In this document: positions 42,788 through 52,292 of the stretch, one piece after another
How the letters are laid out: every line of letters starts with the position of its first letter
Numbering within the stretch: the first letter of the stretch is position 1
Source: Bacteroidaceae bacterium
GTDB taxonomy: Bacteria; Bacteroidota; Bacteroidia; Bacteroidales; Bacteroidaceae
DNA length: 64,000 bases
Direction: 5' to 3'
NCBI GenBank assembly: GCA_017445925.1
Contig: JAFSRW010000051.1
Span: forward strand, 39,063-103,062
Position numbers and translations under genes: made by a program
Notes under the pieces: model-generated
Seen by the model: the letters and a program-made list of their open reading frames with translations, nothing else
Databases searched by the model: none
What the model was told of the DNA's origin: nothing

Positions 42788-43741
42788 ATGAATGTTATAG
42801 ACATTATTAATAAAAGACAAGGTACGGCTTTCTCCTTTGAGGTGCTTCCACCGCTGAAGGGGACAGGAACACAGAATCTGTTCAGCACGATAGAGCAACT
42901 GCTGGAGTTTGATCCCCGATATGTGAACATTACCACGCATAGAAGCGAGTACGTATATTACGAGGTGGGCAACGGGTTGATGCAGCGTCAGCGTATCCGT
43001 CGCAGGCCTGGTACCATTGCCATTGCTGCATCCATCCAACAGAAATACGGGTTACATGTGGTACCTCATATCGTGTGCAGCGGAAATAACAGGGAAGATC
43101 TGGAGTATATGCTGCTGGACCTTCAGTTCCTGGGTGTAAACGATTTACTAGTGCTTAGAGGCGACAAAGCCAAAGAGGATGCCAGTTTTCAGCCAACAGG
43201 TGACGGCCCTTCTCATGCGACAGAACTGATAGAGCAGATTAACAAGTATAATGCCGGCCGGTTCTGGGATGGTTCTGTTATCAAGGTTCCAGGTGTTCCG
43301 TTCCAATACGGAGTAGCCTGCTACCCCGAGAAGCATGAGGAGGCCGCCAACCTGGAGGCCGACCTTCAGGTACTAAAGAAGAAAGCAGATATGGGTGCTC
43401 AGTATGCGGTAACGCAGCTTTTCTTCGACAACGAGAAGTATTTCCGTTTTGTGGAGATGGCGCGTGAGGCAGGCATCAATATACCTATCATACCAGGATT
43501 AAAACCATTGGCTAAGTTGAGCCAGCTTTCTGTTATCCCCAAGACATTTCATTGCGATCTGCCTTCCGACCTTTATGCTGAAGCTGTAAAATGCAAGACG
43601 GATGAGGAGATTAAGCAGGTGGGTATTGAATGGTGCGTAAAGCAATGCCGGGAGTTAATGCAGAAGGGGGCTCCCAGTCTGCACTTCTATACGGTAAGCG
43701 CCGTTGACAGCATAGCTCAGATTGCCAAACAGATATACTAA
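42788..43741 (+). CDS. metF: 5,10-methylenetetrahydrofolate reductase
   Basis: FAD-dependent reduction of methylene-THF to methyl-THF for methionine synthesis. 317 residues, TIM barrel. FSFEVLPPLKGTG contains the catalytic Glu region; then FDPRYVNITTHRSEY, VPHIVCSGNNREDLEYMLLDLQFLGVNDLLVLRGDK (FAD-binding Asp), FQYGVACYPEKHEEA and ITQLFF-like AVTQLFFDNEKYF. Complete. The first gene of the metF-holB-PSP1-gldH order that recurs in Bacteroidales. Confidence 0.96.
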   Translation: MNVIDIINKRQGTAFSFEVLPPLKGTGTQNLFSTIEQLLEFDPRYVNITTHRSEYVYYEVGNGLMQRQRIRRRPGTIAIAASIQQKYGLHVVPHIVCSGNNREDLEYMLLDLQFLGVNDLLVLRGDKAKEDASFQPTGDGPSHATELIEQINKYNAGRFWDGSVIKVPGVPFQYGVACYPEKHEEAANLEADLQVLKKKADMGAQYAVTQLFFDNEKYFRFVEMAREAGINIPIIPGLKPLAKLSQLSVIPKTFHCDLPSDLYAEAVKCKTDEEIKQVGIEWCVKQCRELMQKGAPSLHFYTVSAVDSIAQIAKQIY

Positions 43742-43750
43742 GGAACAAAA

Positions 43751-44881
43751 ATGGCATACGGATTTCAGCAGGTAATAGCACAGCAGGGCGTTAAGGAGCA
43801 TCTCTTGCAGATGGTGAGAGAGAATCAACTGCCTCATGCCCTTATGTTCTGTGGTCCTATGGGGGCAGGCAAGTTGCCCTTGGCATTGGCCTTTGCCCGT
43901 TATCTGCTGTGTACAGAACCTGCAGACGAGGATGCCTGTGGTGAGTGTACGGGATGTCGTATGCTGGACAACTGGGCTCATCCCGACCTACATTTTTCCT
44001 TCCCTGTATACAAGGGAAAGTCTTCAGACCATCCCATTTCTGATGATTTCCTGGAGGCATGGCGCAAACAGCTTTTGGAGAATCCGTATTTTGATACAGA
44101 AATATGGCTGAACGATATAAAAGCAGAAAACCAGCAGATAACTTTCTACGTACAGGAAAGTGATGCGCTTCAAAGAAAACTGGCACTGAAATCCAGTCAG
44201 GGAGGCAGAAAGGTGGTACTGATGTGGTTACCTGAGAAGATGAGTCAGGAAGTTGCCAACAAATTATTGAAACTGATAGAGGAACCACCCTTGCATACCT
44301 ATTTCCTATTGGTAAGCGAAGACCCTGATATGGTGTTGGGCACCATACAGAGCAGGGTGCAGCGTATCAATGTGCCGTCGCTTACGGAGGAGGAAATAGC
44401 CAATGCACTGATGTCACTACATGCCGTACCAGAAGAGCTGGCTCAAAACATTGCTCATATTTCGCGAGGCAATTATACAGAAGCACTGAAACGCTTGGAA
44501 GCTGGTAATGAGCAACAGCAGTTCTTTGAACTTTTTGTTCAGTTGATGCGAAGCAGCTACATGAGAAACCTAAAGGAACTGCAGGCATGGACACAGAGCG
44601 TGAGAGAGTTGGGACGTGAACGCCAGAAGCGAATGCTGGAGTACTTCCAGCGTCTGCTGCGTGAGAATTTTATGTACAACTTCCACAAGGAAGAAATGAG
44701 CTATATGACAAAAGAAGAGGAGCAGTTCAGCCAGAAATTCTCTCCCTTCATAAACGAGACAAATGTAATAGGAATTATGGACGAGCTCTCTGATGCGCAG
44801 CGCGACATAGAACAGAACGTAAATGCGCAAATGGTATTCTTTGACTTCGCCCTTAAAATGATAATACTGTTAAAGAAATAA
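43751..44881 (+). CDS. holB: DNA polymerase III delta-prime subunit
   Basis: Clamp-loader subunit of the replicative polymerase. 376 residues, AAA+ fold: GVKEHLLQMVRENQLPHALMFCGPMGAGK, with GPMGAGKL in place of a canonical Walker A ending GKT/S, in line with the non-ATP-binding role of delta-prime. The zinc module is CTEPADEDACGECTGC, and a sensor-like region KVVLMWLPEKMSQEVANKLLKLIEEPP is followed by LLVSEDPDMVLGTIQSRVQ. The C-terminal helical collar domain follows. Its TAA overlaps the next gene's ATG (TAATG). Confidence 0.9.
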   Translation: MAYGFQQVIAQQGVKEHLLQMVRENQLPHALMFCGPMGAGKLPLALAFARYLLCTEPADEDACGECTGCRMLDNWAHPDLHFSFPVYKGKSSDHPISDDFLEAWRKQLLENPYFDTEIWLNDIKAENQQITFYVQESDALQRKLALKSSQGGRKVVLMWLPEKMSQEVANKLLKLIEEPPLHTYFLLVSEDPDMVLGTIQSRVQRINVPSLTEEEIANALMSLHAVPEELAQNIAHISRGNYTEALKRLEAGNEQQQFFELFVQLMRSSYMRNLKELQAWTQSVRELGRERQKRMLEYFQRLLRENFMYNFHKEEMSYMTKEEEQFSQKFSPFINETNVIGIMDELSDAQRDIEQNVNAQMVFFDFALKMIILLKK

Positions 44882-46041
44882 TGGAATACAACTATAAATG
44901 CGGATGCAAGGGACGTGGTCTCTGCGCCAAAGGCAGCAATACGGGTCACTATGGACAGTTGAACACTTTCAACTATCTTGCTGACATCCCAGACAATCAA
45001 GAGGTTACAGACTTGGTGGAAGTCCAGTTTAAGAATACACGTAAGGGATACTTCCACAATGTCAACAACCTACCTTTGCAGAATGGCGACCTTGTGGCAG
45101 TAGAAGCAACAGCCGGCCATGATATAGGAACGGTGACTCTAACGGGTAAGCTGGTAGCTTTGCAGATTAAGAAGGCCAACCTGAAGAGTAACGAAGAAAT
45201 AAGACGAATCTATCGTGTTGCACGTCCAAACGACTTAGAACGCTATGAGGCAGCCAAAGCTCGTGAGCATGAGACCATGATTAAGAGCCGTCAGATTGCC
45301 AAAGACCTGGGTTTGGAGATGAAGATTGGTGATGTAGAATATCAGGGTGACGGCAACAAAGCTATCTTCTATTACATTGCTGACGGACGTGTGGATTTCC
45401 GCCAACTCATCAAGGTACTGGCCGAAGAATTCCGTGTCCGCATAGAGATGAAGCAGATTGGTGCCCGTCAGGAAGCAGGACGTATTGGTGGATTCGGCCC
45501 TTGTGGCAGAGAACTCTGTTGTGCTACCTGGATGAAAAACTTTATAAGCGTTGGGACAGGCTCTGCCCGCTTCCAATACCTAAGCCTGAACCCCCAAAAG
45601 TTAGCTGGTCAGTGTGCCAAACTGAAATGCTGTATGAACTATGAGGTTGATCAGTATATAGAAGCAGGCCAAAAACTGCCGCAACGCGATGCAATACTAA
45701 TTAGTGAAGAAGGCGAGCATTATCTCTTTAAGGCTGATGTGTTAAGTGGCATGGTAACCTATTCTACCGACAAACGATTGGCTGCAAATCTGGTTACTAT
45801 TCCCGCAGAACGTGCCCTTGAGGTTTTAGCAATGAACCAAAAGGGGGAGAAACCCGTTACACTGGAAGAAGGTGGACATAAGGAAATAGAACGACCGGTT
45901 GACCTTGCCACCCAGGACGACTTGAATCGTTTCGACAAAAAGAAAAAGAAGAAAAAGAAGAAAAAATCATCTCACCGTAACAACGATGGTGAAGACAAAG
46001 CAGAATCTCCCTCATCTGAAAAAGAACCGCAGAATGCATAG
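44881..46041 (+). CDS. PSP1 domain protein (RicT/YaaT-like)
   Basis: 386 residues. Cysteine-rich start (YKCGCKGRGLCAKG), then the PSP1 C-terminal domain with its conserved motifs IGARQEAGRIGGFGPCGRELCC and LAGQCAKLKCCMNYE, whose cysteines bind an iron-sulfur cluster in the B. subtilis RicT complex. In Firmicutes, relatives act in RNA maturation and sporulation phosphorelay. In Bacteroidetes the role is unknown, although the holB-PSP1-gldH neighbourhood is conserved. The C-terminus has an uninterrupted run of about ten lysines (near residue 358) followed by an acidic tail, which may bind nucleic acid. The A-rich run is a slippage-prone spot. Confidence 0.88.
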   Translation: MEYNYKCGCKGRGLCAKGSNTGHYGQLNTFNYLADIPDNQEVTDLVEVQFKNTRKGYFHNVNNLPLQNGDLVAVEATAGHDIGTVTLTGKLVALQIKKANLKSNEEIRRIYRVARPNDLERYEAAKAREHETMIKSRQIAKDLGLEMKIGDVEYQGDGNKAIFYYIADGRVDFRQLIKVLAEEFRVRIEMKQIGARQEAGRIGGFGPCGRELCCATWMKNFISVGTGSARFQYLSLNPQKLAGQCAKLKCCMNYEVDQYIEAGQKLPQRDAILISEEGEHYLFKADVLSGMVTYSTDKRLAANLVTIPAERALEVLAMNQKGEKPVTLEEGGHKEIERPVDLATQDDLNRFDKKKKKKKKKKSSHRNNDGEDKAESPSSEKEPQNA

Positions 46042-46489
46042 GTGGGTAGGTTTTATTCTCATATATATACTTTTACTAGCCAGTTGCGACAGGAACACTT
46101 TGATGCATACCTACCAACCAGTAAAAGGGAATTGTTGGGATAGAACAGATACTTTGACCTTTAATCTTCCTGACCTAACCACAGATGACAACTGCAGTGT
46201 ATTAGTGGGTCTAAGGGTTACGAACAGTTTCCCCTATGAGATGCTGATAATGGAAGTGGAACAAAATTATCAGAACCCTATGGGACACAGAGTGGACACC
46301 ATAAGATACCATCTGGCTGATGAGAGTGGCGACTTCACTGAAAATGGCATCAATTATTTCCAATACGAGACACAGGGCCTACCCTTGGATTTGAAGAAAG
46401 GACAGACAGGCGAAATAAAAATACGCCATCTGATGCATAGAGAAATACTACCCGGCATCATGGATGTGGGCATTCATGTTATCCGTTAA
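46034..46489 (+). CDS. gldH: Gliding-motility-type lipoprotein GldH
   Basis: 151-residue lipoprotein from the ATG at 46034, overlapping the PSP1 stop by 8 bp. Leader WVGFILIYILLLASC with lipobox LASC. The mature domain shows the GldH pattern (WDRTDTLTFNLPDL, GLRVTNSFPYEMLIMEVEQNY, DTIRYHLADESGDFTENG, EIKIRHLMHREILPGIMDVGIHVI). GldH is linked to gliding/T9SS function in Flavobacterium, but its homologues are widespread in non-gliding Bacteroidales. The open frame extends 48 bases upstream into PSP1, but the ATG chosen begins the leader. It converges on rodA with a 4-bp overlap. Confidence 0.85.
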   Translation: MHRWVGFILIYILLLASCDRNTLMHTYQPVKGNCWDRTDTLTFNLPDLTTDDNCSVLVGLRVTNSFPYEMLIMEVEQNYQNPMGHRVDTIRYHLADESGDFTENGINYFQYETQGLPLDLKKGQTGEIKIRHLMHREILPGIMDVGIHVIR

Positions 46490-47970
46490 CGTTTCATTCT
46501 GTTGCGCCCTGCATCTATTCTCAGGAACACAAATAGCAGGATAGTGAAGCCCCACAGCGAGGAACCTCCATAACTGAAGAAGGGTAAAGGAATTCCTATC
46601 ACGGGTGTCAGACCTAGTACCATTCCAACATTAATAAATACATGAAAGAGGAATACACTCATGACGCAGTAGCCATACACGCGACCAAAGGTATAGGGTT
46701 GTCGCTCCGCCAGATGAATCAGCCTTAATATTAGAACCAAGAAAAGAATCAACACCGCAGCGCACCCTACGAAACCTTCCTCCTCGCCTACAGTGCAGAA
46801 GATGAAGTCTGTATCCTGTTCTGGCACATACTTTAGCTTTGTCTGGGTACCATTAAGGAAGCCTTTCCCCTCCAAACCGCCAGAACCGATAGCGATTTTA
46901 GCCTGAATAACGTTGTAGCCGGCTCCTCTGGGATCGTCTTCCAAACCTAAAAGCACACGGATACGAGTCTGTTGGTGTGTCTTCATCACATTGTTCAACA
47001 CAAAGTTGGCAGAATAGAAGAATGCAAGACTCCCCAAGGCAAACATAGCAATGTAGAAGTAGCGAATCATGTTGTCGCGCACGGCACGGTAAAGCAAGTA
47101 TAGGATAGAAATCGCGCAAACACCCTGTAGAACCCACATCACATTGCACGGCATGATATAACGTGTGAATAAAAAGGCCAAGGTTGTGGCTAATGTCCCC
47201 CACCCCAGGATGTGCCATCCTTCTGCCTTGTTCTTGGTATATACCCACACCATTCCTACTGTGAAGAGTTGAACAAGTATGAGCACCAGCGTCTGTCCTA
47301 ACGTCATCTGGGGTACTCCCATCAACGCTTCTTCCGAAAAACGCACACCAACCACAAAATATATTACAGCCGCAACACCTGAGAAAAGAATACTGCCAGG
47401 CATTCCTTCGCGATAAAGCATCAAGAAGAATGCACTATAAACCAGGGCACTTCCCGTCTCACGTTGTAATATTATCAGCACCATGGGCGTAACAATTAGG
47501 GCAACGCTTATAACGAAATCTTTCCATCGGCTCACATCAAACTCGTACGTACTCATCACTTTGGCCACACATAATGCTGTTCCAAACTTGGCAAACTCAG
47601 CTGGCTGGATGCTGAAACTACCTATTTTAATCCACGACATAGAACCTTTTATGTCATGGGCAAGGAAAGGCGTAACCGCCAACAACACGAGAAACCCTAA
47701 ATAAATAATGTATGAGAGAGATTCTATCAGACGATCGTCAGTCATAAGTATCAGCGTACCCAAAATGAGCGATGTGCCAATCCATACAATCTGCATACCG
47801 CTTCGGGTGGAGAAATCGACAATGCTACCACCCTGATCCAGATCATAACTGGCACCGCATACGCTCATCCAACCCATAGCCAGTAGCATAAGGTAAATAA
47901 GTATAGTGAGCCAATCGATGGAGCTCAATAGGTTAGGTCCTTGGTTCTTTCTATTCAGATTCCGTTGCAT
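46486..47970 (-). CDS. rodA: Rod-shape peptidoglycan polymerase RodA (SEDS)
   Basis: Inner-membrane glycosyltransferase that polymerises lipid II for sidewall growth with PBP2. 494 residues with about ten membrane segments. SEDS motifs: SFSIQPAEFAKFGTALCVAK and the C-terminal DTDFIFCTVGEEEGFVGC plus GIPLPFFSYGGSSLWG. The Bacteroidetes form is longer than E. coli RodA (about 370), owing to extra central segments. It overlaps the mrdA stop by 20 bp and is last in the purH-mreBCD-mrdA-rodA cluster. Confidence 0.95.
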   Translation of the reverse strand: MQRNLNRKNQGPNLLSSIDWLTILIYLMLLAMGWMSVCGASYDLDQGGSIVDFSTRSGMQIVWIGTSLILGTLILMTDDRLIESLSYIIYLGFLVLLAVTPFLAHDIKGSMSWIKIGSFSIQPAEFAKFGTALCVAKVMSTYEFDVSRWKDFVISVALIVTPMVLIILQRETGSALVYSAFFLMLYREGMPGSILFSGVAAVIYFVVGVRFSEEALMGVPQMTLGQTLVLILVQLFTVGMVWVYTKNKAEGWHILGWGTLATTLAFLFTRYIMPCNVMWVLQGVCAISILYLLYRAVRDNMIRYFYIAMFALGSLAFFYSANFVLNNVMKTHQQTRIRVLLGLEDDPRGAGYNVIQAKIAIGSGGLEGKGFLNGTQTKLKYVPEQDTDFIFCTVGEEEGFVGCAAVLILFLVLILRLIHLAERQPYTFGRVYGYCVMSVFLFHVFINVGMVLGLTPVIGIPLPFFSYGGSSLWGFTILLFVFLRIDAGRNRMKR

Positions 47971-49819
47971 TGTAATCTATTGGGGTAAAAAGATATTTAT
48001 GTTCAAAGGCGCTTGCCTTCTGCATACTACTCTCCGAAAGGTGCCCGTTAATGTACTGTTCCATCATCAAAGCACCAATAGGAACACCGTATGTGGCTCC
48101 CCATGTTCCGTTCTCTACATAAACGCAAATAGCTATCTTGGGATTCTCACGAGGAGCGAATCCCATGAAAACGCTATGGTCTTGTCCGTGCGGATTCTGT
48201 GCCGTTCCCGTCTTTCCACATATTTCATACATACTGGTATTGGCGGTATGACAGGTTCCACCTAATACGGCCTGACGCATACCCTGCACCACATACTCGT
48301 AGTTCTTGCGCTCAACTTTTGTATAATGCTTTTTTGTAAACGTGGTATCAAGCGGCTGTCCCTGCACCTCTTTCACCACATGTGGAATAATATAGTATCC
48401 TCTGTTAGCTATGGTAGCGCCTAAATTGGCAATCTGGAGAGGAGTAAGATTAACCTCGCCCTGACCGATGGAAATACTGATAACGGTTAGTCCGGTCCAG
48501 TCGCCACGATAAGCCTTGTCGTAATAGGGCGCATTGGGTATCATACCTCTTTTCTCGCCAGGAAGGTCAATGCCCAACGTATAGCCAAATCCCATGGAAA
48601 CCATGTAATCCTTCCAGGTAGTCATGGCATCCTGAACCGTTGAGTATTTCTTTCTATTCCCGAACATATGATACAGCCCCCAACAGAAATATCCGTTGCA
48701 GGATGTTGCTATAGCAGGAATTAGCGGAAGCGGTGACCCGTGTCCGTGACAACCAACAGTAAGGCCTCTGTTATGGAATCCGTGACTGCAAGGGTAAGCC
48801 GTTCCCGGATTTATAACACCTTCCTGAAGAAAAGTCAGTGCCTGACTGGTTTTGAAAGTTGAGCCAGGAGGATATTGTCCCATGATAGCTCGGTTCAGCA
48901 GAGGCTTATGCGGATCTTGACTTAGGAGTTTATGGCTCTTGCCACGCTGCCGGCCAACCATCATCTTAGGATCGAAGGTGGGACTTGATACCATGCAGAG
49001 GACCTCGCCCGTAGAAGGTTCTATGGCGACAATACTGCCCAACTTACCTTTCATTAATCTTTCGCCCAGCGCCTGTAACTTAATGTCGATGCTTAGTTTC
49101 AAGTTTCGTCCGGGCACAGGAGCTAAATCGAATTTCCCGTTCTGGTAATGTCCCTTGATACGACCTCGGGCATCCCTCAGCAGAATCTCAATGCCTTTCT
49201 CGCCACGCAAATCCTTCTCATAGCTACGTTCTACCCCCAATTTGCCGATATAGTCACCGCTTTGGTAGTAACTGTCGTTTTCTATATCCTGAGGATTCAC
49301 CTCGCCCACATCACCCAGAATATGAGCAGCATAAGGGTGACGATACTGGCGTATGCTACGTTTCTGTATATAGAAGCCAGGGAAACGGAAAAGTTTCTCC
49401 TGGAAGCGGCTGAACTCCTCGGTAGAGAGCTGGCTCATAAAGAGTTGTTGGGTGAAACGGCTATATCCAGGGTTGCGCCAATGGTCTTTAATCTCCTCCA
49501 TACGACGATCATACCACTCTCTGGTGATATGCAGACTCTGACATAAATCAAGCGTATCTACACCTATCTGTTCATTCATTATCACCATCACATCATAAGC
49601 GGGTTGGTTAAATACCAACAATTCTCCGTTACGATCGGTGATAACACCACGGGCAGGATATTGAATGCGACGCAGGAAAGCATTACTATCAGCATTCTTC
49701 TTGAAATCGTCACTTAGCAGTTGCAGCGTGAAGAGACGAATCAGATAAATCAGAATGATGAGGAATGCCACACCACCCAATATGTATTTCCTTTTTTCTA
49801 AGTCGTAATTGGCTGCCAT
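47951..49819 (-). CDS. mrdA: Penicillin-binding protein 2 (transpeptidase)
   Basis: Class B PBP that crosslinks peptidoglycan during elongation with RodA. 622 residues: single N-terminal membrane anchor (YILGGVAFLIILIYLIRLFTLQLL), pedestal domain (RGVITDRNGELLVFNQPAYDV; GKLGVERSYEKDLRG), then the transpeptidase domain with SxxK in PGSTFKTSQ, SxN in ATSCNGYF and KTG in ICGKTGTAQNPHG. Complete. It starts 18 bp after mreD. Confidence 0.96.
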   Translation of the reverse strand: MAANYDLEKRKYILGGVAFLIILIYLIRLFTLQLLSDDFKKNADSNAFLRRIQYPARGVITDRNGELLVFNQPAYDVMVIMNEQIGVDTLDLCQSLHITREWYDRRMEEIKDHWRNPGYSRFTQQLFMSQLSTEEFSRFQEKLFRFPGFYIQKRSIRQYRHPYAAHILGDVGEVNPQDIENDSYYQSGDYIGKLGVERSYEKDLRGEKGIEILLRDARGRIKGHYQNGKFDLAPVPGRNLKLSIDIKLQALGERLMKGKLGSIVAIEPSTGEVLCMVSSPTFDPKMMVGRQRGKSHKLLSQDPHKPLLNRAIMGQYPPGSTFKTSQALTFLQEGVINPGTAYPCSHGFHNRGLTVGCHGHGSPLPLIPAIATSCNGYFCWGLYHMFGNRKKYSTVQDAMTTWKDYMVSMGFGYTLGIDLPGEKRGMIPNAPYYDKAYRGDWTGLTVISISIGQGEVNLTPLQIANLGATIANRGYYIIPHVVKEVQGQPLDTTFTKKHYTKVERKNYEYVVQGMRQAVLGGTCHTANTSMYEICGKTGTAQNPHGQDHSVFMGFAPRENPKIAICVYVENGTWGATYGVPIGALMMEQYINGHLSESSMQKASAFEHKYLFTPIDYNATESE

Positions 49820-49836
49820 ATTGAGAGGGGGGCTGA

Positions 49837-50340
49837 TTATTTCTTATTACGGAAAGATTCGAGGAAAAGGGCAAGCAGAACGCTGCTACCCCAACTTGCC
49901 ACCATCAGCAAGGCGGCATCCGACATGTGGTAGAGAGAGAAACATTCCAAACCGAAATATACCAGATGGTGCATCAGGAAGATAATCATCACATACTTTA
50001 CATAATTCCACGTCCCCATAGTCTGCATGGTAGGTGTGATATCCTCCGCAGCATCCCTGGGTGCCATTAAATTTAATAAAGTTGGCTGAATAAGAGCGGC
50101 AAATGTCATAGCACCGCTTGCTACTCCCGGGGTATTGGTAAAGATGTCAACCAGCATACCCGTACAGAAACCCCATAGCAGAACCGTTGCCTTTATGGTT
50201 CCCATGGGCATATAGAGCAATAAGACCACAAAGATAAGCGGAGTTCCGTAACCCATGATTTGCAGATGGTTGAACACCAACACCTGAAATGCCACTAACA
50301 GCAGCATAAGGACGAACCGTTTTAGTTGTGTAACTATCAT
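49837..50340 (-). CDS. mreD: Rod-shape-determining protein MreD
   Basis: 167-residue inner-membrane component of the elongasome with about five hydrophobic segments (FVLMLLLVAFQVLVFNHLQIMG, TPLIFVVLLLYMPM, WGFCTGMLVDIFTNTPGVASGAM, VMIIFLMHHLVYFGLECF). GMLVDIFTNTPG is the family hallmark. The frame is open 51 bases further upstream inside mreC, but the ATG at 50340 overlaps the mreC stop by 4 bp (ATGA), the expected coupled start. Confidence 0.9.
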   Translation of the reverse strand: MIVTQLKRFVLMLLLVAFQVLVFNHLQIMGYGTPLIFVVLLLYMPMGTIKATVLLWGFCTGMLVDIFTNTPGVASGAMTFAALIQPTLLNLMAPRDAAEDITPTMQTMGTWNYVKYVMIIFLMHHLVYFGLECFSLYHMSDAALLMVASWGSSVLLALFLESFRNKK

Positions 50341-51170
50341 TCCCTTCTGAGTGTATCTAATTCTTCCTTCATCTGATGCTTCAGCACACAAACGTTCTGT
50401 ACATGGGCGATATCTGTGCTCATCTGTATTTCCAGCGAATAAGCCAGACCATCACCACTATTGTGTACCTGGGCCACTCTACCCAAAAAAATACCCGCAG
50501 GAAAAAGACTACTGAAGCCGCTCGTCTCCACTATATCACCGATTCGTGGATTTGCATGACGGGGTACATCATCCATTGAAACCTGTAACGGATTGCCTCC
50601 GTTCCATTTCATGTAACCAAAGTACTCTGTCCCCCTAAGTCGGCAACTAATACTGCTCCTGCTATTGAGGACAGATAACACGAGGGCATAGTGGGGAGTA
50701 ACCTTGCTGACAATTCCCACCACACCGGTTCCGCTGATTACTCCCATCTCGGGCTCCACACCATCGTTGCTTCCCACATTGATAGTAATCAGATTATCAC
50801 GCTGTTTGACACTATTCGAGATAACTTGTGCAGGTATCATCTCCATGTCTTTCAGCAAATCCAGTTGATATCGCTGGGTTACAGACGTATCCTTTTTTAA
50901 CTCAGCAAGCTCATGGCGCAAAACATTCAGGTTGTTCTGTAATAATACGTTCTGGCGAACAAGATAGGCATTCTCTTTACCCAGATTCATATATTGCAGT
51001 CCCTTGGCTTCCCATTCCAGAACCTTCCCGGCAACAGTGTTGGCTTGAGTGAACCATACGCTACCCTGGTAGTGGTTGAACTTGAAAAGCATGAATCCAC
51101 TGAGTACCTCCAAAAGCAGGAAAATAACCCAGTGGACATTTTGTGATATTCTGTCAAGTAGTTCTCGCAA
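50337..51170 (-). CDS. mreC: Rod-shape-determining protein MreC
   Basis: Periplasmic scaffold linking MreB to the cell-wall synthases. 277 residues: one membrane anchor (WVIFLLLEVLSGFMLFKFNH), a coiled-coil (NVLRHELAELKKDTSVTQRYQ), then two beta-barrel subdomains with the family signature VISNSVKQRDNLITINVGSNDGVEPEMGVIS and GTGVVGIVSKVTPHYALVLSVLN. It starts 2 bp after the mreB stop. Confidence 0.94.
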   Translation of the reverse strand: MRELLDRISQNVHWVIFLLLEVLSGFMLFKFNHYQGSVWFTQANTVAGKVLEWEAKGLQYMNLGKENAYLVRQNVLLQNNLNVLRHELAELKKDTSVTQRYQLDLLKDMEMIPAQVISNSVKQRDNLITINVGSNDGVEPEMGVISGTGVVGIVSKVTPHYALVLSVLNSRSSISCRLRGTEYFGYMKWNGGNPLQVSMDDVPRHANPRIGDIVETSGFSSLFPAGIFLGRVAQVHNSGDGLAYSLEIQMSTDIAHVQNVCVLKHQMKEELDTLRRE

Positions 51171-51171
51171 A

Positions 51172-52191
51172 TTACATTAAGAATGGGAATTCGTGAATAT
51201 TCTTCAACGCAACGCCAGTACCCTTTGCCACACAATGCAGAGGGTCTTCTGCCACATGGAAGGGGATGTTTATCTTGTCAGTCAGACGTTTTGCAAGACC
51301 ACGCAGGAGGGCACCTCCACCAGCCAGATAGATACCGTTCTTAACAATGTCGGCATAAAGTTCAGGCGGTGTCTCTTCCAAAGCACTCAGGATGGCAGCC
51401 TCTATCTTGGCAATGGTCTTCTCCAGACAATGAGCTATTTCCTGATAGCATACAGGAACCTCCATAGGCAGCGCTGTAATGCGGTTAGGGCCGTGAACTA
51501 CATAATCTTCAGGAGCATCGTCGCCCAAATCGGCAAGAGCGGCACCCACGTGAATCTTAATACGTTCAGCCATGCGCTCACTTACCTTAACGTTGTGTTG
51601 GCGACCCATATATTCCTGAATATCAGCTGTCAGCACATCACCGGCAACACGCAGGCTCTTGTCGGCAACAATACCGCCAAGGCTGATCACCGCAATCTCA
51701 GTACTTCCGCCGCCTATATCCACAATCATATTTCCTTCAGGAGCCAGTACGTCAAGTCCGATACCAATAGCAGCAGCCATAGGTTCATAAATCAGGTAAA
51801 CCTCACGACCGCCTGCATGCTCTGCGCTGTCTCTTACGGCACGCAGTTCCACCTCAGTACTGCCGCTGGGTACACCTATAACCATTCTCATGCTGGGCGA
51901 GAACAGACGATTTCCTGAATGTACCATCTTTATCAAACCACGCATCATCTGCTCACAAGCATTAAAGTTTGCTATCACGCCGTCACGCAGCGGGCGGATG
52001 GTCTGAATTTCCGGATTTGTTTTCTCGTACATCATTTTAGCCCTATCACCCACGGCAATCATACGCTCACTACGGCGATCCAAGGCTACTACACTGGGCT
52101 CGTCCACCACTATTCGGCCATCACTGATAATGATGGTGTTGGCGGTACCTAAGTCCATTGCAAGTTCTTTGCTAAGTGAAAACCACTTCAT
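51172..52191 (-). CDS. mreB: Actin-like cell-shape protein MreB
   Basis: Cytoskeletal ATPase that orients sidewall synthesis. 339 residues. Phosphate-1 motif MDLGTANTIIISDG, connect and phosphate-2 region GNMIVDIGGGSTEIAVISLGG, adenosine motif GIYLAGGGALLRGLAKRL. An amphipathic N-terminal segment (KWFSLSKELA) is present. It heads the mreB-C-D-mrdA-rodA cluster. The 94-bp gap from purH is filled with degenerate repeats and has no clear -7 element, so transcription may come from the purH promoter. Confidence 0.97.
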   Translation of the reverse strand: MKWFSLSKELAMDLGTANTIIISDGRIVVDEPSVVALDRRSERMIAVGDRAKMMYEKTNPEIQTIRPLRDGVIANFNACEQMMRGLIKMVHSGNRLFSPSMRMVIGVPSGSTEVELRAVRDSAEHAGGREVYLIYEPMAAAIGIGLDVLAPEGNMIVDIGGGSTEIAVISLGGIVADKSLRVAGDVLTADIQEYMGRQHNVKVSERMAERIKIHVGAALADLGDDAPEDYVVHGPNRITALPMEVPVCYQEIAHCLEKTIAKIEAAILSALEETPPELYADIVKNGIYLAGGGALLRGLAKRLTDKINIPFHVAEDPLHCVAKGTGVALKNIHEFPFLM

Positions 52192-52204
52192 GTGTTATAA
52201 TAGA

Positions 52205-52292
52205 AAATTGAGAATTGAAAATTGATAATTGGGCTTTAGGCTGATAGACTTTACTCAATAACCTATAACCTCTAACCTTTAATCTCTAACCA
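52205..52292. repeat. AATTGA array and AACCTATAACC array abutting the purH stop
   Basis: 52205-52234 contains AATTGAGAATTGAAAATTGA-type units. 52257-52292 contains AATAACCTATAACCTCTAACC-type units. The TAG stop of the one-domain purH (52286-52288) lies inside the second array. Confidence 0.8.
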
